Positions 33,576 through 43,300 of a DNA stretch of 64,000 bases are shown here, piece by piece. How positions within the stretch are numbered: the stretch's first letter is position 1; each line of letters begins with the position of its first letter. A program made the position numbers and the translations under genes. The notes beneath the pieces were generated by a model. It was given only the letters and a program-made list of their open reading frames with translations, was not told the origin of the DNA and did not search any database. This stretch comes from Kitasatospora sp. NBC_00458 (lineage in GTDB: Bacteria > Actinomycetota > Actinomycetes > Streptomycetales > Streptomycetaceae): contig NZ_CP107904.1 of assembly GCF_036013975.1 (NCBI RefSeq), positions 6,977,001 to 7,041,000 on the forward strand. The letters are read 5' to 3'.

Positions 33576-35167
33576 ACCGCCGCCGGTTCCTCGGCGTCGG
33601 CGCCGCGGTGCTCGGCACAGGTGCGGTGGGGGCCTTCGCCGTGCCCTCGGCGGCCCGGCTGCTCACCGAGGCCCGCCCGGGACGCCTGCTGACCAGCGAG
33701 GTCGAGCTCCCCGAGCCGTTCCGGGTGCCGCTGCCGGTACCGGCGGTCCTCGCCCCGGTCCGCTCCGACGGCACCACGGACCACTACGAGATCACCCAGC
33801 GGGTCGTCGGGCTGGAGATCCTGCCCGGCCTGCGGACCGAGGCCTGGACGTACGGCGGCACCTTCCCGGGGCCGACCCTGGTCGGCCGGGCCGGGCGCGC
33901 GATGGTGGTCCGCCACCGCAACGAGCTGCCGGTGCCCTCGGTGGTCCACCTGCACGGCGGCCACACCCCGGCGGACAGCGACGGCTACCCGATCGACCTG
34001 CTGCTCCCGGTCGGCTCCTCCGCCGAGCGCGCCGCGCACGCGATGGCGGGCATGGCGGGCATGCCGGGCATGCCGGCGACGGCCGGTGCCGGAATCCCGG
34101 GCCGGAACATCATCGGCGAGCGCGACCACACCTACCCGGGCCACCAGCGCGCCGCCACCCTCTGGTACCACGACCACCGGATGGGCTTCACCGGCCCCGG
34201 CATCTGGCGCGGCCTGGTCGGCTTCCACCTGATCCGGGACGACGAGGAGGACGCCCTGCCGCTGCCGCGCGGCGCGCGCGACCTGCCGCTGATGCTGACC
34301 GACCGCGCCTTCGCCGCGGACGGTTCCTTCCGCTACCCCTCGGTCGACCCCGGGCTGAGCGTCCCGGGCGTCACCGACGACTACATGAACGGCGTGCTCG
34401 GCGACGTCATCCTGGTCAACGGCGCCCCCTGGCCGCGGGCCGAGGTGGACCGCGCCCACTACCGGCTGCGCCTGCTCAACGCCTCCAACACCCGGTTCTA
34501 CCGCCTCGAACTCGACCCGCAGCCCGCCGGCGGCGGTGCGCTGGTCCAGATCGGCGGGGACGGCGGCCTGCTGGAGACGCCGGTCCGGCACGACGCCGTC
34601 GAGATCGCCCCCGCCGAGCGGTTCGACGTGGTGGTCGACTTCTCCCGGTACCCGCCGGGCACGTCCGTCCGCCTGGTGAACCGCTTCGGCGGCGAGCGGA
34701 CCGGCGAGGTCCTCCTCTTCGACGTCACCTCGCGGCCGGTGAACGACGACGCCACCGTCCCCGAGCGCCTCTGCACCCTGGAACGGCTCGACCCCTCGAC
34801 CGCCGTCACCACCCGCACCTTCGGCTTCCGCCGCAGCCGGAACGACGGCTGGACGATCAACAACCGGCCGTACCAGCCCGGCCGCGCGCTGGCCGCCCCG
34901 GCGCTCGGGAGCACCGAGATCTGGAGGTTCTTCAGCGACGTCCACCACCCCGTCCACCTGCACCTGGACCAGTTCCAGGTGCTCTCCCGCAACGGCGGCG
35001 ACCCGGGGCCGTACGACGCGGGCTGGAAGGACACCGTGGACCTGCGGCCGTCGGAGGGGGTGGAGGTGCTGGTGCGGTTCACCGACTACCCGGGGACGTA
35101 CATGCTGCACTGCCACAACCTGGAGCACGAGGACATGGCGATGATGGCGGACTTCGTCGTGGAGTGA
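33572..35167 (+). CDS. TAT-exported multicopper oxidase (CotA/bilirubin-oxidase-like)
   Basis: A 531-residue protein. NRRRFLGVGAAVLGTGAVGA is a twin-arginine signal. All four copper motifs are present: HLHGGH near residue 126, WYHDH, HPVHLHLD, and HCHNLEHEDM near residue 513 with the type-1 Cys and Met. A methionine-rich loop with GMAGMPGMP around residue 165 recalls the copper-sensing insert of CueO. It should oxidise phenols, bilirubin-like compounds or cuprous ion with oxygen, outside the membrane. The GTG start overlaps the preceding stop. Confidence 0.93.
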   Translation: MNRRRFLGVGAAVLGTGAVGAFAVPSAARLLTEARPGRLLTSEVELPEPFRVPLPVPAVLAPVRSDGTTDHYEITQRVVGLEILPGLRTEAWTYGGTFPGPTLVGRAGRAMVVRHRNELPVPSVVHLHGGHTPADSDGYPIDLLLPVGSSAERAAHAMAGMAGMPGMPATAGAGIPGRNIIGERDHTYPGHQRAATLWYHDHRMGFTGPGIWRGLVGFHLIRDDEEDALPLPRGARDLPLMLTDRAFAADGSFRYPSVDPGLSVPGVTDDYMNGVLGDVILVNGAPWPRAEVDRAHYRLRLLNASNTRFYRLELDPQPAGGGALVQIGGDGGLLETPVRHDAVEIAPAERFDVVVDFSRYPPGTSVRLVNRFGGERTGEVLLFDVTSRPVNDDATVPERLCTLERLDPSTAVTTRTFGFRRSRNDGWTINNRPYQPGRALAAPALGSTEIWRFFSDVHHPVHLHLDQFQVLSRNGGDPGPYDAGWKDTVDLRPSEGVEVLVRFTDYPGTYMLHCHNLEHEDMAMMADFVVE

Positions 35168-35381
35168 GCGGGTCGGGGTGCGGGCCGGGACGCGGGCTAA
35201 GACCGGCCCGCTCACCCGCTCACCCGCTCACCCGTTCGGCCGAGCGCAGGAGGGCCCGCCGCGCTCCCGCCCGTGCCGGGAGCGCCCGGGCTCGGCCTCC
35301 GGCTCCGCCCGGTCCCCGCTCCGGCCCCCGCCGAGGTCCGGCCCCGGCGCAGGCCCCGGCTCCGGCCCCGGCCCCGACGTG

Positions 35382-35417
35382 CCTCCCCGCGACGCTTGAC
35401 CTAGCGTCGCGGGGAGG
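35382..35417. terminator. Hairpin between oxidase and DUF2252 genes
   Basis: CCTCCCCGCGACGCT (35382-35396) pairs perfectly with AGCGTCGCGGGGAGG (35403-35417) around a 6-nt loop. It lies 215 bp past the oxidase stop and 50 bp before the next ATG, so it may end the first transcript or be an operator for the second. Confidence 0.7.
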
Positions 35418-35466
35418 GGGTACCCGGCCGGGGGAGGGCCCGGGCCGCACCAGCGAGGAGCCGCGC

Positions 35467-36843
35467 ATGACCAGTCCCGCCGAACGCCGCCGGCGCGGCC
35501 GGGCCGCCCGCAGCAGGGCCTCCCGCACGGCCCACGGCCGCTGGATCCCCGCCGCCGACCGCCCGGACCCGATCCGCCTCCTGGAACAGCAGGCCGAGGA
35601 CCGGCTCGCCGACCTCCGCCCGATCCGCTACGGCCGGATGGCCGACTCCGCGTTCGCATTCCTGCGCGGCTCCGCCGCCGTCATGACCGCCGACCTCGCC
35701 GCCGTCCCCGACACCGGCCTGACCGTCCAGCTCTGCGGCGACGCCCACCTGCTGAACTTCGGCGTGTACGCCTCGCCCGAACGCGCGCTGCTCTTCGACG
35801 TCAACGACTTCGACGAGACCTACCCCGGCCCCTTCGAATGGGACGTCAAACGGCTCGCCGCCAGCGTCGCCGTCGCCGCCCGCGACAACGGCCACGACGA
35901 GGACCGCGTGCACCGCGCCGCGCTCGCCGCCGCCCACGGCTACGCCGTCGCGATGCGGCGCCTGGCCGAGATGGGCGAACTCGACGTCTGGTACGCCCGG
36001 ATCGACACCGCCGACCTCCCGGCGATGCTCCGCAAGGGCGGCCGTCGGCGCCGGCAGGTGGAGGCCAACCTGGACAAGGCCCGCAGGCGCACCAGCCTCC
36101 AGGCCTTCGGCAAGCTCACCGAGCGGGGCGAGGACGGCAGAAGCCGCATCATCAGCGACCCGCCGCTGATCGAACCGGTGCCGCGCGACGAGCTGCGCCG
36201 GGTCGGCAAGATCTACAGCGACTACCGCGCCACCCTCGCCGAGGACCGCCGGGTCCTGCTGGACCGCTTCCAACTGGTCGACGTCGCCCGCAAGGTGGTC
36301 GGTGTCGGCAGCGTCGGCACCCGCTGCTTCATCCTCCTGCTGGAGGGCCGGGACGAGCGCGACCCGCTCTTCCTCCAGATCAAGGAGGCCGGGCGGTCCG
36401 TCCTGGAGGACTACCTGCCCGACAACCCGCCCGAGGGCCGCCCGCTCTCCGAGGCGCCGGTCGCCCACGGCGGCCGCCGAGTCGTCACCGGCCAGCACCT
36501 GATGCAGGCCGCCAGCGACATCTTCCTCGGCTGGACCACCGGCCCGGCCGGCCGCCACTTCTACGGCCGCCAGCTGCGCGACATGAAGGGCTCCGCCGAC
36601 GTCGCCGACATGGCACCCTCCGACCTGCGCGCCTACGCCGACCTCTGCGGCCGGACCCTGGCCCGCGCCCACGCCCGCTCCGGCGACCGTCTCGCCGTCG
36701 CCGGCTACCTGGGCAGCGCCGACACCTTCCCCGAGGCCGTGGCCGACTTCGCCGTCCAGTACGCGGACCAGACCATCGCCGACCACGCCGCGCTGCTGAC
36801 CGCGATCGACGACGGAACGGTGGCGGCGCAGAAGGGCATCTGA
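35467..36843 (+). CDS. DUF2252 family protein
   Basis: A 458-residue cytoplasmic protein of a widespread actinobacterial family with a remote kinase-like fold. Hallmarks are AFLRGSAAVMTADLA, LCGDAHLLNFGVYASPER, FDVNDFDETYPGPFEWDVKR, and the late HFYGRQLRDMKGS. The ATG follows GAGGAG. The catalytic role of the family has not been established to my knowledge; the GDAHLLNFG and DFDE stretches resemble the catalytic and metal loops of aminoglycoside-phosphotransferase-like kinases. It is a single-gene unit with hairpins on both sides. Confidence 0.9.
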   Translation: MTSPAERRRRGRAARSRASRTAHGRWIPAADRPDPIRLLEQQAEDRLADLRPIRYGRMADSAFAFLRGSAAVMTADLAAVPDTGLTVQLCGDAHLLNFGVYASPERALLFDVNDFDETYPGPFEWDVKRLAASVAVAARDNGHDEDRVHRAALAAAHGYAVAMRRLAEMGELDVWYARIDTADLPAMLRKGGRRRRQVEANLDKARRRTSLQAFGKLTERGEDGRSRIISDPPLIEPVPRDELRRVGKIYSDYRATLAEDRRVLLDRFQLVDVARKVVGVGSVGTRCFILLLEGRDERDPLFLQIKEAGRSVLEDYLPDNPPEGRPLSEAPVAHGGRRVVTGQHLMQAASDIFLGWTTGPAGRHFYGRQLRDMKGSADVADMAPSDLRAYADLCGRTLARAHARSGDRLAVAGYLGSADTFPEAVADFAVQYADQTIADHAALLTAIDDGTVAAQKGI

Positions 36844-36903
36844 ACGGGGATCCGGGCGCACCCCGGGCCGGGACCGCGGCCGCCGTAACCCGGGCGGGGG
36901 GAG

Positions 36904-36945
36904 CCGGCCCGGGGCACCGGGACCGGTTCCGGTGCCCCGGGCCGG
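36904..36945. terminator. Terminator after DUF2252
   Basis: A 17-bp perfect stem (36904-36920 with 36929-36945) and an 8-nt loop. Its end is only 2 nt before the TACAAA promoter element of the next gene. Confidence 0.8.
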
Positions 36946-36947
36946 TG

Positions 36948-36960
36948 TACAAATGGGCCC
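36948..36960 (+). promoter_or_regulatory. Leaderless -10 element of the XRE gene
   Basis: TACAAAT at 36948-36954 and then 6 nt to the GTG at 36961. No ribosome binding site. Confidence 0.5.
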
Positions 36961-37776
36961 GTGGACTTCCCCCGGACCCTGCGCGAGCGCCGTACCCGCC
37001 GCCGCCTCAGCCAGCTCGAACTCGCCACCCGCGCCGGGACCACCCAGCGCCACGTCAGCTTCATCGAGTCCGGCCGCTCGGCACCCGGGCGCGGCATGGT
37101 GGTCCGGCTCGCCGAGTCCCTCGACCTCCCGCTGCGTGAGCGCAACGAGCTGCTGCTGTCCGCCGGTTACGCCCCCGTGTACGCCGAGCACCCGCTCGAC
37201 GGTCCCGAACTGGCCCCCGTCCGGGCCGCCCTCGGCCACATCCTCGACGGCCATCTCCCCTACCCCGCACTGGTGGTGGACCGGTCCGGCGGCGTCGTCG
37301 CCGCCAACGCGGCGCTCGGGCTGCTGACCGAGGGGGCCGCCGCGGAGCTGGTCGGCCCCGGGACCAACGCCTACCGGCTGGCCCTCCACCCGGACGGCCT
37401 GGCGCCCCGCATCCTCAACTTCGGCGCCTGGGCCCGGCACATCCTCGACCGGACCACCCACCTGGGCGCGCTCCACGCCGAACTGCGCGGCTACGTACCG
37501 GCTTCGGTGGAGCCGCCGGCCGACCACCTCGGCTTCGCCGTCCCCCTCCACCTGCGGACCTCGGAGGGCGAACTGCACCTGATGACGACGATCACCACCT
37601 TCGCCACCGCGGTCGACGTCACGCTCGCCGAGCTGAGGCTGGAGGCCTTCCTGCCGGTCGACGAGCCGACCTCGGCCGCCCTCCGCGCCTACGCCGCGCG
37701 CACCGGGGGGGAGCACCGGCTAGCGCATCGACGGGCATGCCGACGGCCGAACCGGTTTGCTCAGGCCGGGAACTGA
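36961..37776 (+). CDS. XRE-family regulator with MmyB-like ligand-binding domain
   Basis: A 271-residue protein. The HTH is at residues 5-60 (RTRRRLSQLELATRAGTTQR, then HVSFIESGRSAPGR). The rest is the PAS-like MmyB domain (PALVVDRSGGVVAANAALGL, DHLGFAVPLHLRTSEGELHL), which in relatives binds a fatty acid-like ligand. In streptomycetes such regulators usually control a neighbouring oxidoreductase; here the nearest candidate is the convergent SnoaL-like gene, whose 3' end overlaps it by 16 bp. Its start is a leaderless GTG. The last 20 residues are basic and may be a read-out extension. Confidence 0.9.
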   Translation: MDFPRTLRERRTRRRLSQLELATRAGTTQRHVSFIESGRSAPGRGMVVRLAESLDLPLRERNELLLSAGYAPVYAEHPLDGPELAPVRAALGHILDGHLPYPALVVDRSGGVVAANAALGLLTEGAAAELVGPGTNAYRLALHPDGLAPRILNFGAWARHILDRTTHLGALHAELRGYVPASVEPPADHLGFAVPLHLRTSEGELHLMTTITTFATAVDVTLAELRLEAFLPVDEPTSAALRAYAARTGGEHRLAHRRACRRPNRFAQAGN

Positions 37777-38174
37777 TAGTCCGTCACGATCCGTCCCGCG
37801 CCGTCCAGGACGAGGACGTCGACCCCGCCCCCGACCACCTCGCCGCCGGCGACCGCCACCATCTCCCAGGTCAGCCTGACGGCGTCGCGGAGCCGGACGG
37901 CCTCGCCCGAGCCCCGGAACGTGAACTCCCCGCCCGCCACGAACTCCTCGTAGGCCCGCGTCACCCGCTCCTCCAGTGCGTCGTGCCCGCGCGCCTCCAG
38001 TGCCGTCCCGCCGAAGCCCAGTTCGGCCGCCTGCTTGCGGATCTCCTCCGGCGGCTGGAGCAGGTGCACGCCGTCCGGCGCCCAGAGCTCCTCCACCGCC
38101 GCCCGCCGGCGGGCCGCGTCGGACTCCGTCCAGAGCGCGACGTAGCGGCCCGCGATGTCCTGTGTCGTCGTCAT
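37761..38174 (-). CDS. SnoaL/NTF2-like protein
   Basis: A 137-residue protein starting MTTTQDIAGRYVALWTESDA at an ATG with GAGGAG upstream. LWAPDGVHLL and the closing beta strands (VRLTWEMVAVAGGEVVGGGV, VLVLDGAGRIVTDYQF) are typical of NTF2-fold polyketide-cyclase-like or isomerase proteins. The fold binds small hydrophobic ligands; the reaction is not predictable. Its last codons overlap the convergent regulator gene. Confidence 0.85.
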   Translation of the reverse strand: MTTTQDIAGRYVALWTESDAARRRAAVEELWAPDGVHLLQPPEEIRKQAAELGFGGTALEARGHDALEERVTRAYEEFVAGGEFTFRGSGEAVRLRDAVRLTWEMVAVAGGEVVGGGVDVLVLDGAGRIVTDYQFPA

Positions 38175-38574
38175 GGCGTCTCCTCGGTGCGTGTGCTGCG
38201 TCCGGTCCTCTTCGGTCGTGATCCATCCTGCGGCCGTCCGCGGGGGCCGACAATTCCCGGCGGGGAATGCCGGACGGGCCGTCATCCGGCGGGGGTGCGG
38301 CCCCGTCGGACGGTGGATTGCGGGAGGCCGGACCCCCGCCGTAGGCCGGGGTCCTCGGCGGGGACGTGCACCAACCACCCTTGAGGGCACTGGATCTGAT
38401 GGTGGTTTCGTTCCACTTTCACCCATCGGCATGTCTTCGACAAGCTTGTTTCCCGTCAGTAACATGAGCGGTCCGCGCGGCCGTGCGATCCGCGCGCCTC
38501 TCCGCACCCACCCACCCCCCGTTCCCGGGCGGCCGCGCGCACCTGTCCGCCGCCCGTGCTGAAAGAGCCCCCTG
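38175..38574. other. 400-bp divergent intergenic region
   Basis: It separates the SnoaL-like gene (minus) from the lipoprotein gene (plus). The right half has the lower GC content typical of promoters and contains the lipoprotein promoter listed separately. No gene is visible. Confidence 0.55.
38437..38465 (+). promoter_or_regulatory. Promoter of the lipoprotein gene
   Basis: TCGACA (38437-38442), 17 nt, TAACAT (38460-38465): close to the vegetative consensus, about 110 bp before the GTG start. A HindIII-like AAGCTT palindrome lies in the spacer. Confidence 0.5.
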
Positions 38575-40215
38575 GTGAAGAGTCCCCTCGGTACGGCCGT
38601 CCGGCCTGCCCTCGTCTCCCTGCTCGTGCTCGGCGCCGCCGCCTGCGGACCCACGTCGGAAGCCCCGCGGGCCGTGTCGGTCGCCGTGGAGGCCGCCGGG
38701 CCCGCCACCGCGACGGCCGCCGCGACCGCGGCGCCCTCCGCGCCCGCGGCCCACGCGCCCGCGGCGGGCACCGCCGGCGGGCCGTCCGGCACCCCGCAGG
38801 CCAAGGCGGCCGCACCGGCCACCGGTTCGCCCGCCGCGCCGCCGGCCGCACCGGCCCTCCCGTCGGGCGCCGCCGCCCCGGCCACGGGCGCGCTGTCGGT
38901 GACGGCGGCCCCGGCCGACGTGCAGACGGTCGCCATCGGCACGCCCGCCGTCGACGGCGCCGCCGCCACCCCGGCGGCGGCCACCGGACTGCGGCTCACC
39001 GCCTACGATCCGGCCGCCGGGACCGCCGTCCTGGCCGCCGCCCCCGCACCGGCCCCCTCGGCCGCGTCACCGTCCGCCGCGTCACCGACCGCCGCCGCCC
39101 CGACCGCCGCCGCGACCCCTGCCCCGTCCTCGGCCGCGCCCTCCGCGCCCTCCACGGCCGCCGCGACCCCGGAGGTCCGGCCCGGCCGGCTCATCGCCAG
39201 CCCGCCGACCGCCGCCGCTCCGCAGGGCGCGCTGGTCGCCGTCACCGCCGTCCACCCGGGGGCCGACGGCACCCTCGCCCTCGCCACCCGCCCGGCCACC
39301 CTCCCCGAACTGCTGGGCGGCGCCGAGGCGGACGGCAAGGTGGCGGTCGACCCGCAGGCGATCAAGGTCACCCCGCTGGTCAAGAACGTCAGGGCGACCG
39401 TCGCCCGGGAGAACGGCACCACCAAGGCCGAGGCCTCCGGCACCCTGGAGGTCGACGTCAAGGCCCCCGTCCCGCTCCCCGAGGGGGCCACCGCCGAGGC
39501 GTCCGGCTCGCTCACCCTCCACCCGGCCGTCCGCTTCGCCTACCACGGCGCCGGCGCCGGTGCCCCGCGCACCGCCTCGATCGGCTTCGACCTCGGAGCC
39601 CGCGCCCACTGGAAGGTCTCCGGCGACTTCGCCCGCGGCGCCGCCGCCCCCGTCCGGATCCCGTTCGCCAAGCTCCAGGCCAGCCCGGTCCTGACGGTCG
39701 CAGGGCTCCCCGTGGTCGTGAACCTCGGCCTCACCTGCTACCTGGAGATCGGCGCCGACGGGGCGGTCCACGTCGAGGCCGAGCAGGAGGCCACCGGCAC
39801 CTGGGCCGTCCACGCCGACTACACCGGGGGCCGGGGCTGGACCTCCGCCGCCGACGCCGCCGACACCAAGGTCTCCCCGGTGCGCCTGCGCCTGAGCGGC
39901 AGGGCGGAGGTCCGCGCCGCGCTCGGTGCCGAGGTCAGCCTCGGCCTCTACGACGCCGTGGGCGTCGAGGCCACCGTGGCCCCGTACCTCCGGGCACGGG
40001 CCGACGGTTCGCTGGCCGTGGACGTCCCCGGCGGCGGCCCGCAACTGCAGGGCGGCTGGGCCCTGCTGGGCGGCGTCGACCTCAACGGCGCGCTGCTCGC
40101 CCACCTGAAGGTCTTCGGCACGCCGCTGATCGAGGGCCGGCTCCCGCTGCCGGCGTTCCACCGCGAGTGGCCCCTGCTGGCGGGCTCCGCGCCCTCGCCC
40201 CGCCCGTCGGTCTGA
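38575..40215 (+). CDS. Lipoprotein with long Ala/Pro linker, unknown function
   Basis: A 546-residue precursor. The N-terminus reads LVSLLVLGAAAC, a lipobox with the acylated Cys near residue 24. About 200 residues of Ala/Pro/Thr-rich disordered sequence follow and would span the cell wall. The C-terminal 320 residues look beta-rich (VNVRATVARENGTTKAEASG-like and GLTCYLEIGADGAVHVEAEQ stretches) with regular hydrophobic alternation, perhaps a beta-sandwich or ligand-binding module. I do not recognise the domain. It starts with a GTG. A strong terminator follows. Confidence 0.75.
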   Translation: MKSPLGTAVRPALVSLLVLGAAACGPTSEAPRAVSVAVEAAGPATATAAATAAPSAPAAHAPAAGTAGGPSGTPQAKAAAPATGSPAAPPAAPALPSGAAAPATGALSVTAAPADVQTVAIGTPAVDGAAATPAAATGLRLTAYDPAAGTAVLAAAPAPAPSAASPSAASPTAAAPTAAATPAPSSAAPSAPSTAAATPEVRPGRLIASPPTAAAPQGALVAVTAVHPGADGTLALATRPATLPELLGGAEADGKVAVDPQAIKVTPLVKNVRATVARENGTTKAEASGTLEVDVKAPVPLPEGATAEASGSLTLHPAVRFAYHGAGAGAPRTASIGFDLGARAHWKVSGDFARGAAAPVRIPFAKLQASPVLTVAGLPVVVNLGLTCYLEIGADGAVHVEAEQEATGTWAVHADYTGGRGWTSAADAADTKVSPVRLRLSGRAEVRAALGAEVSLGLYDAVGVEATVAPYLRARADGSLAVDVPGGGPQLQGGWALLGGVDLNGALLAHLKVFGTPLIEGRLPLPAFHREWPLLAGSAPSPRPSV

Positions 40216-40270
40216 CGCGGGGCGGCCCCGCCCGGGCCGGGGCTGCCGGACGGCGGACGGCGGACGGCGA

Positions 40271-40339
40271 CCCTCTCAGGCCGAGAGCCCGCTCAGTCCG
40301 AGAGCCCGCTCCCGGCCTGAGAGGGCCGGGAGCGGGCTC
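40271..40339. terminator. Bidirectional terminator with two competing stems
   Basis: GAGCCCGCTCCCGGCC (40302-40317) pairs perfectly with 40324-40339. The alternative CCCTCTCAGGCC (40271-40282) pairs with GGCCTGAGAGGG (40314-40325). The two structures share bases 40314-40325, so only one can form at a time. They lie between convergent genes. Confidence 0.8.
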
Positions 40340-40398
40340 GACGGATCGGCGGAGCGGATCAGCGCCCGGCCGGGTGGATCACCGGTCGTGAGACGGCG

Positions 40399-43300
40399 TC
40401 AGGTGGTGCTCCACTGCTGGTTGGGGCCGCCGTTGCAGTCCCACAGGAACAGTTCGACACCGTTCTCCGCCCTGCCGGCCGGGACGTCCAGGCACCGCCC
40501 GGACGGCTGGTTGTAGATGGTGCCGTCGCTCCGCAGCTCCCACTTCTGGCTGTACCCGGCCTCGCCGGGCAGGCAGGTCCAGAGGAGGATCCGGGTTCCG
40601 TTCCAGGTGCCGTTCTCGGCTCCGGCGAGGCACTTCCCGTAGACGCGGAGGGTGCCGTCGGTGTGGAAGGTCAGGTACTGGTTGACGCCGTTCCAGCAGT
40701 CCCACAGCGTGATCGGCGCGCCGTCGCCGGCGTTGCTGGCGTCGAGGCACTTGCGGCGGTCGAGCACGGTGTGCAGGAGGCTCGGATCGTTGGCGGTGGT
40801 GGTCCAGGACTGGTTGGTCCCGCCGTTGCAGCCCCAGTGCAGGAGCTCGGTGCCGCTATTCCCGTTCCAGGCCGGGACGTCCAGGCAGGTCCCGGTCGAC
40901 GGGTTGCGGACACTTCCGTCGGCGCGCAGTTCCCACTTCTGCCCGGGGATCTCGGATTCGAGGGGGCCCGAGGGGCAGCGCTGGACGGTGACCCGGCTGT
41001 CGGTGCCACCGGTCACGCACTTGCCCGAGACCCGCAGGGTCTTGTCACTGTGGAAGACGAAGTGCTGCTGGTCGACGTTCCGGCAGTCCTCAAGGGCCAG
41101 GGCGTCACCGTCGCCGGTGGCGCGGGCGTCGATGCACCGGCCGGTCAGCACGGTGTGGATGCTCACCGTGCCGCCGGGGAAGCCCAGGAGGGGCTGTCCC
41201 GCGAAGCCGTTGAGGGGGGTGCTGCCGGATCCGCCGGTGGTGGTCCCGCTCCAGTGGTCGAGCCCGCCACTGGAGTTGAGGGCCCACAGGTCGGCGATCC
41301 CGTCGCCGGCGAAGTCGCCCGAGGAGCCGACGGTCGGGTAGACCTGCGGGACGAGTGAGCCGATGACGTTCTCCGAGACGGGGTTGCCGAAGGCCGAGAG
41401 GTCGGCCTTGCCGTCGGCTGCCCTGCGGCTCGGGTACTGGAGGAGCCTGCCGGAGGAGGTGTCCCGGGTCCAGAGGTCCGGCAGCCCGTCCGCGGTGGTG
41501 TCGCCGGGGGCGATGAGCTGGAGGTTCCTCCAGTCGCCGGTCGAGACCAGCACCGGATTGTCCAGGGCGCCGGTGGTGGTGGTGCCGCGGAACAGCCAGA
41601 GCTGCGTGCCGCCCTGGCCGTCGTCCTCGACGGTGAGCAGGTCGGTGCGGGTGTTCGCGGCGACGGTGCCGTCCGCCGAGCCGAGTGCGAGGATCTGCTT
41701 CACCCGGCTCCAGTCGGAGGCGTAGGCGGCGCCGCACGGCTGCCCGTTCAGGAGCTTGCAGCGCTGGGGGAGCGGGCGCCGGACCGCCACCGTGAAGTTC
41801 GAGGTGAAGTACTGCGAGGTCACCGCGAAGGTGCCGGTCGTCAGGGTGTTGCGGTAGAGGGTCAGCTCGCCGTCGCGGTAGGCGAACAGGTCGTCGATGT
41901 GGATGCCGTTGCCGCCGCGGTGGGTGACGAGGGTGTCCTTCCACCCCTTGCCGCCCGGGCTGTTGGCCTTGTCGGAGGCCAGGATCCCGGCTGCGCCGGG
42001 GTCGGTGGCGGTCGGGTAGACCCGCAGGTTGTCACCGGCGTCGGGAAGCAGGAGGTCGACCCGCTGGTCCCCGGTGATGTCGCCGAGGACGGTCTTGGCG
42101 TTCGGGTCGCTCGGTGCGTAGAACGCGTAGGTGTTCTCCTGCGAGCGGTTGCCGGCCCGGTCGACCGCCTGGACGCGCAGGGTGTTGGTGCCCCACATGG
42201 TGGGAGTCAGGTTGATGACCGCGGAGCCGTTGCCGGAGGCGTCGACCCGGTTGGCGCCGCCCACCGGGATGGCCGAGTTGAAGGCGTACTCGTAGTACAG
42301 CACGCCGCTGGCGCTGTCCGTCGCGCTGACGGCGAACGCGCCGGCCTCGCCGATGTGCTTGGCCGAGCCGGGCAGGGTGCCGGACGCCGGGTAGTCCGCG
42401 GACGTGACGGTCGGCACCGCCGGCGGGGTGAGGTCCAGGCTGAACATGCAGCCGGCCGACGAGTCCGAGGCGAGCTCGCCGTCGCCGGTCTGCGCGCGCC
42501 AGTAGTAGGTGTGGCCGTCCTGGAGGTTGCCGGCCGTGACGGTGGCCACGTGGTGGCTGTTGCCGCGGTTGCCCCAGCCGCTGTCCCAGATCACCGGCTC
42601 ACCGCCGGCGCCGACGTCGCGGACCTCGAAGCGGGCGTCGACCTGCTGGTTGTCCGGGTCGCCGACCCAGGCCGACAGGCGGACGCCGGTGGCGGCGTTG
42701 GTCGCGCCGATCCAGCCGCAGCCGTTGCCGTTGGCGTTCTGCGGGGCCGGTTCCATCCACAGGCTCCACGGCGCGAACGGGGCGCGGTTGTACTCGATGT
42801 ACAGGTAGGGCAGCTTGGCGGGCGTGCGGGTGAAGCGCTTGAAGCCGATGTTGCCCTTGTCGCCGTCGCGCTTGGACTCGTCGGCCGCGAACAGCGCGAA
42901 GGTCAGCTGGCCGCGCCAGTGGTTGTCGGCCAGGTGCTGGCGGACGTCCCACTCGCCGGTCGTGGTGGCGCCGGGGCAGCCGTCGCCGCCGGCGCTGTTG
43001 AGCACGGACGTCCCCAGCGGGCCCCAGTCCCAGGGCTGGCTGTTCCAGCGGGTGGTGTCGTCGATGGGGTGCGTGGGGTGCAGTGTCACGCCGAACGTGG
43101 AGCTGCAGTTGTTGGCGGCGCCGTAGGACTGGGTGGCGACCACGTTGGCCTTCCGGATGACCTTGTCACCGAGGTCGCCGGTGCCGATCTGGAAGTAGTA
43201 GCGCTCCAGCCCCTTCTTGGTCTGCCACTGCTGGTAGCCGACGCCCGGGTCGTACCGGTCGCTGTAGTCGTTGTAGTGGGTCTTGTCCGGGTAGGCCTCC

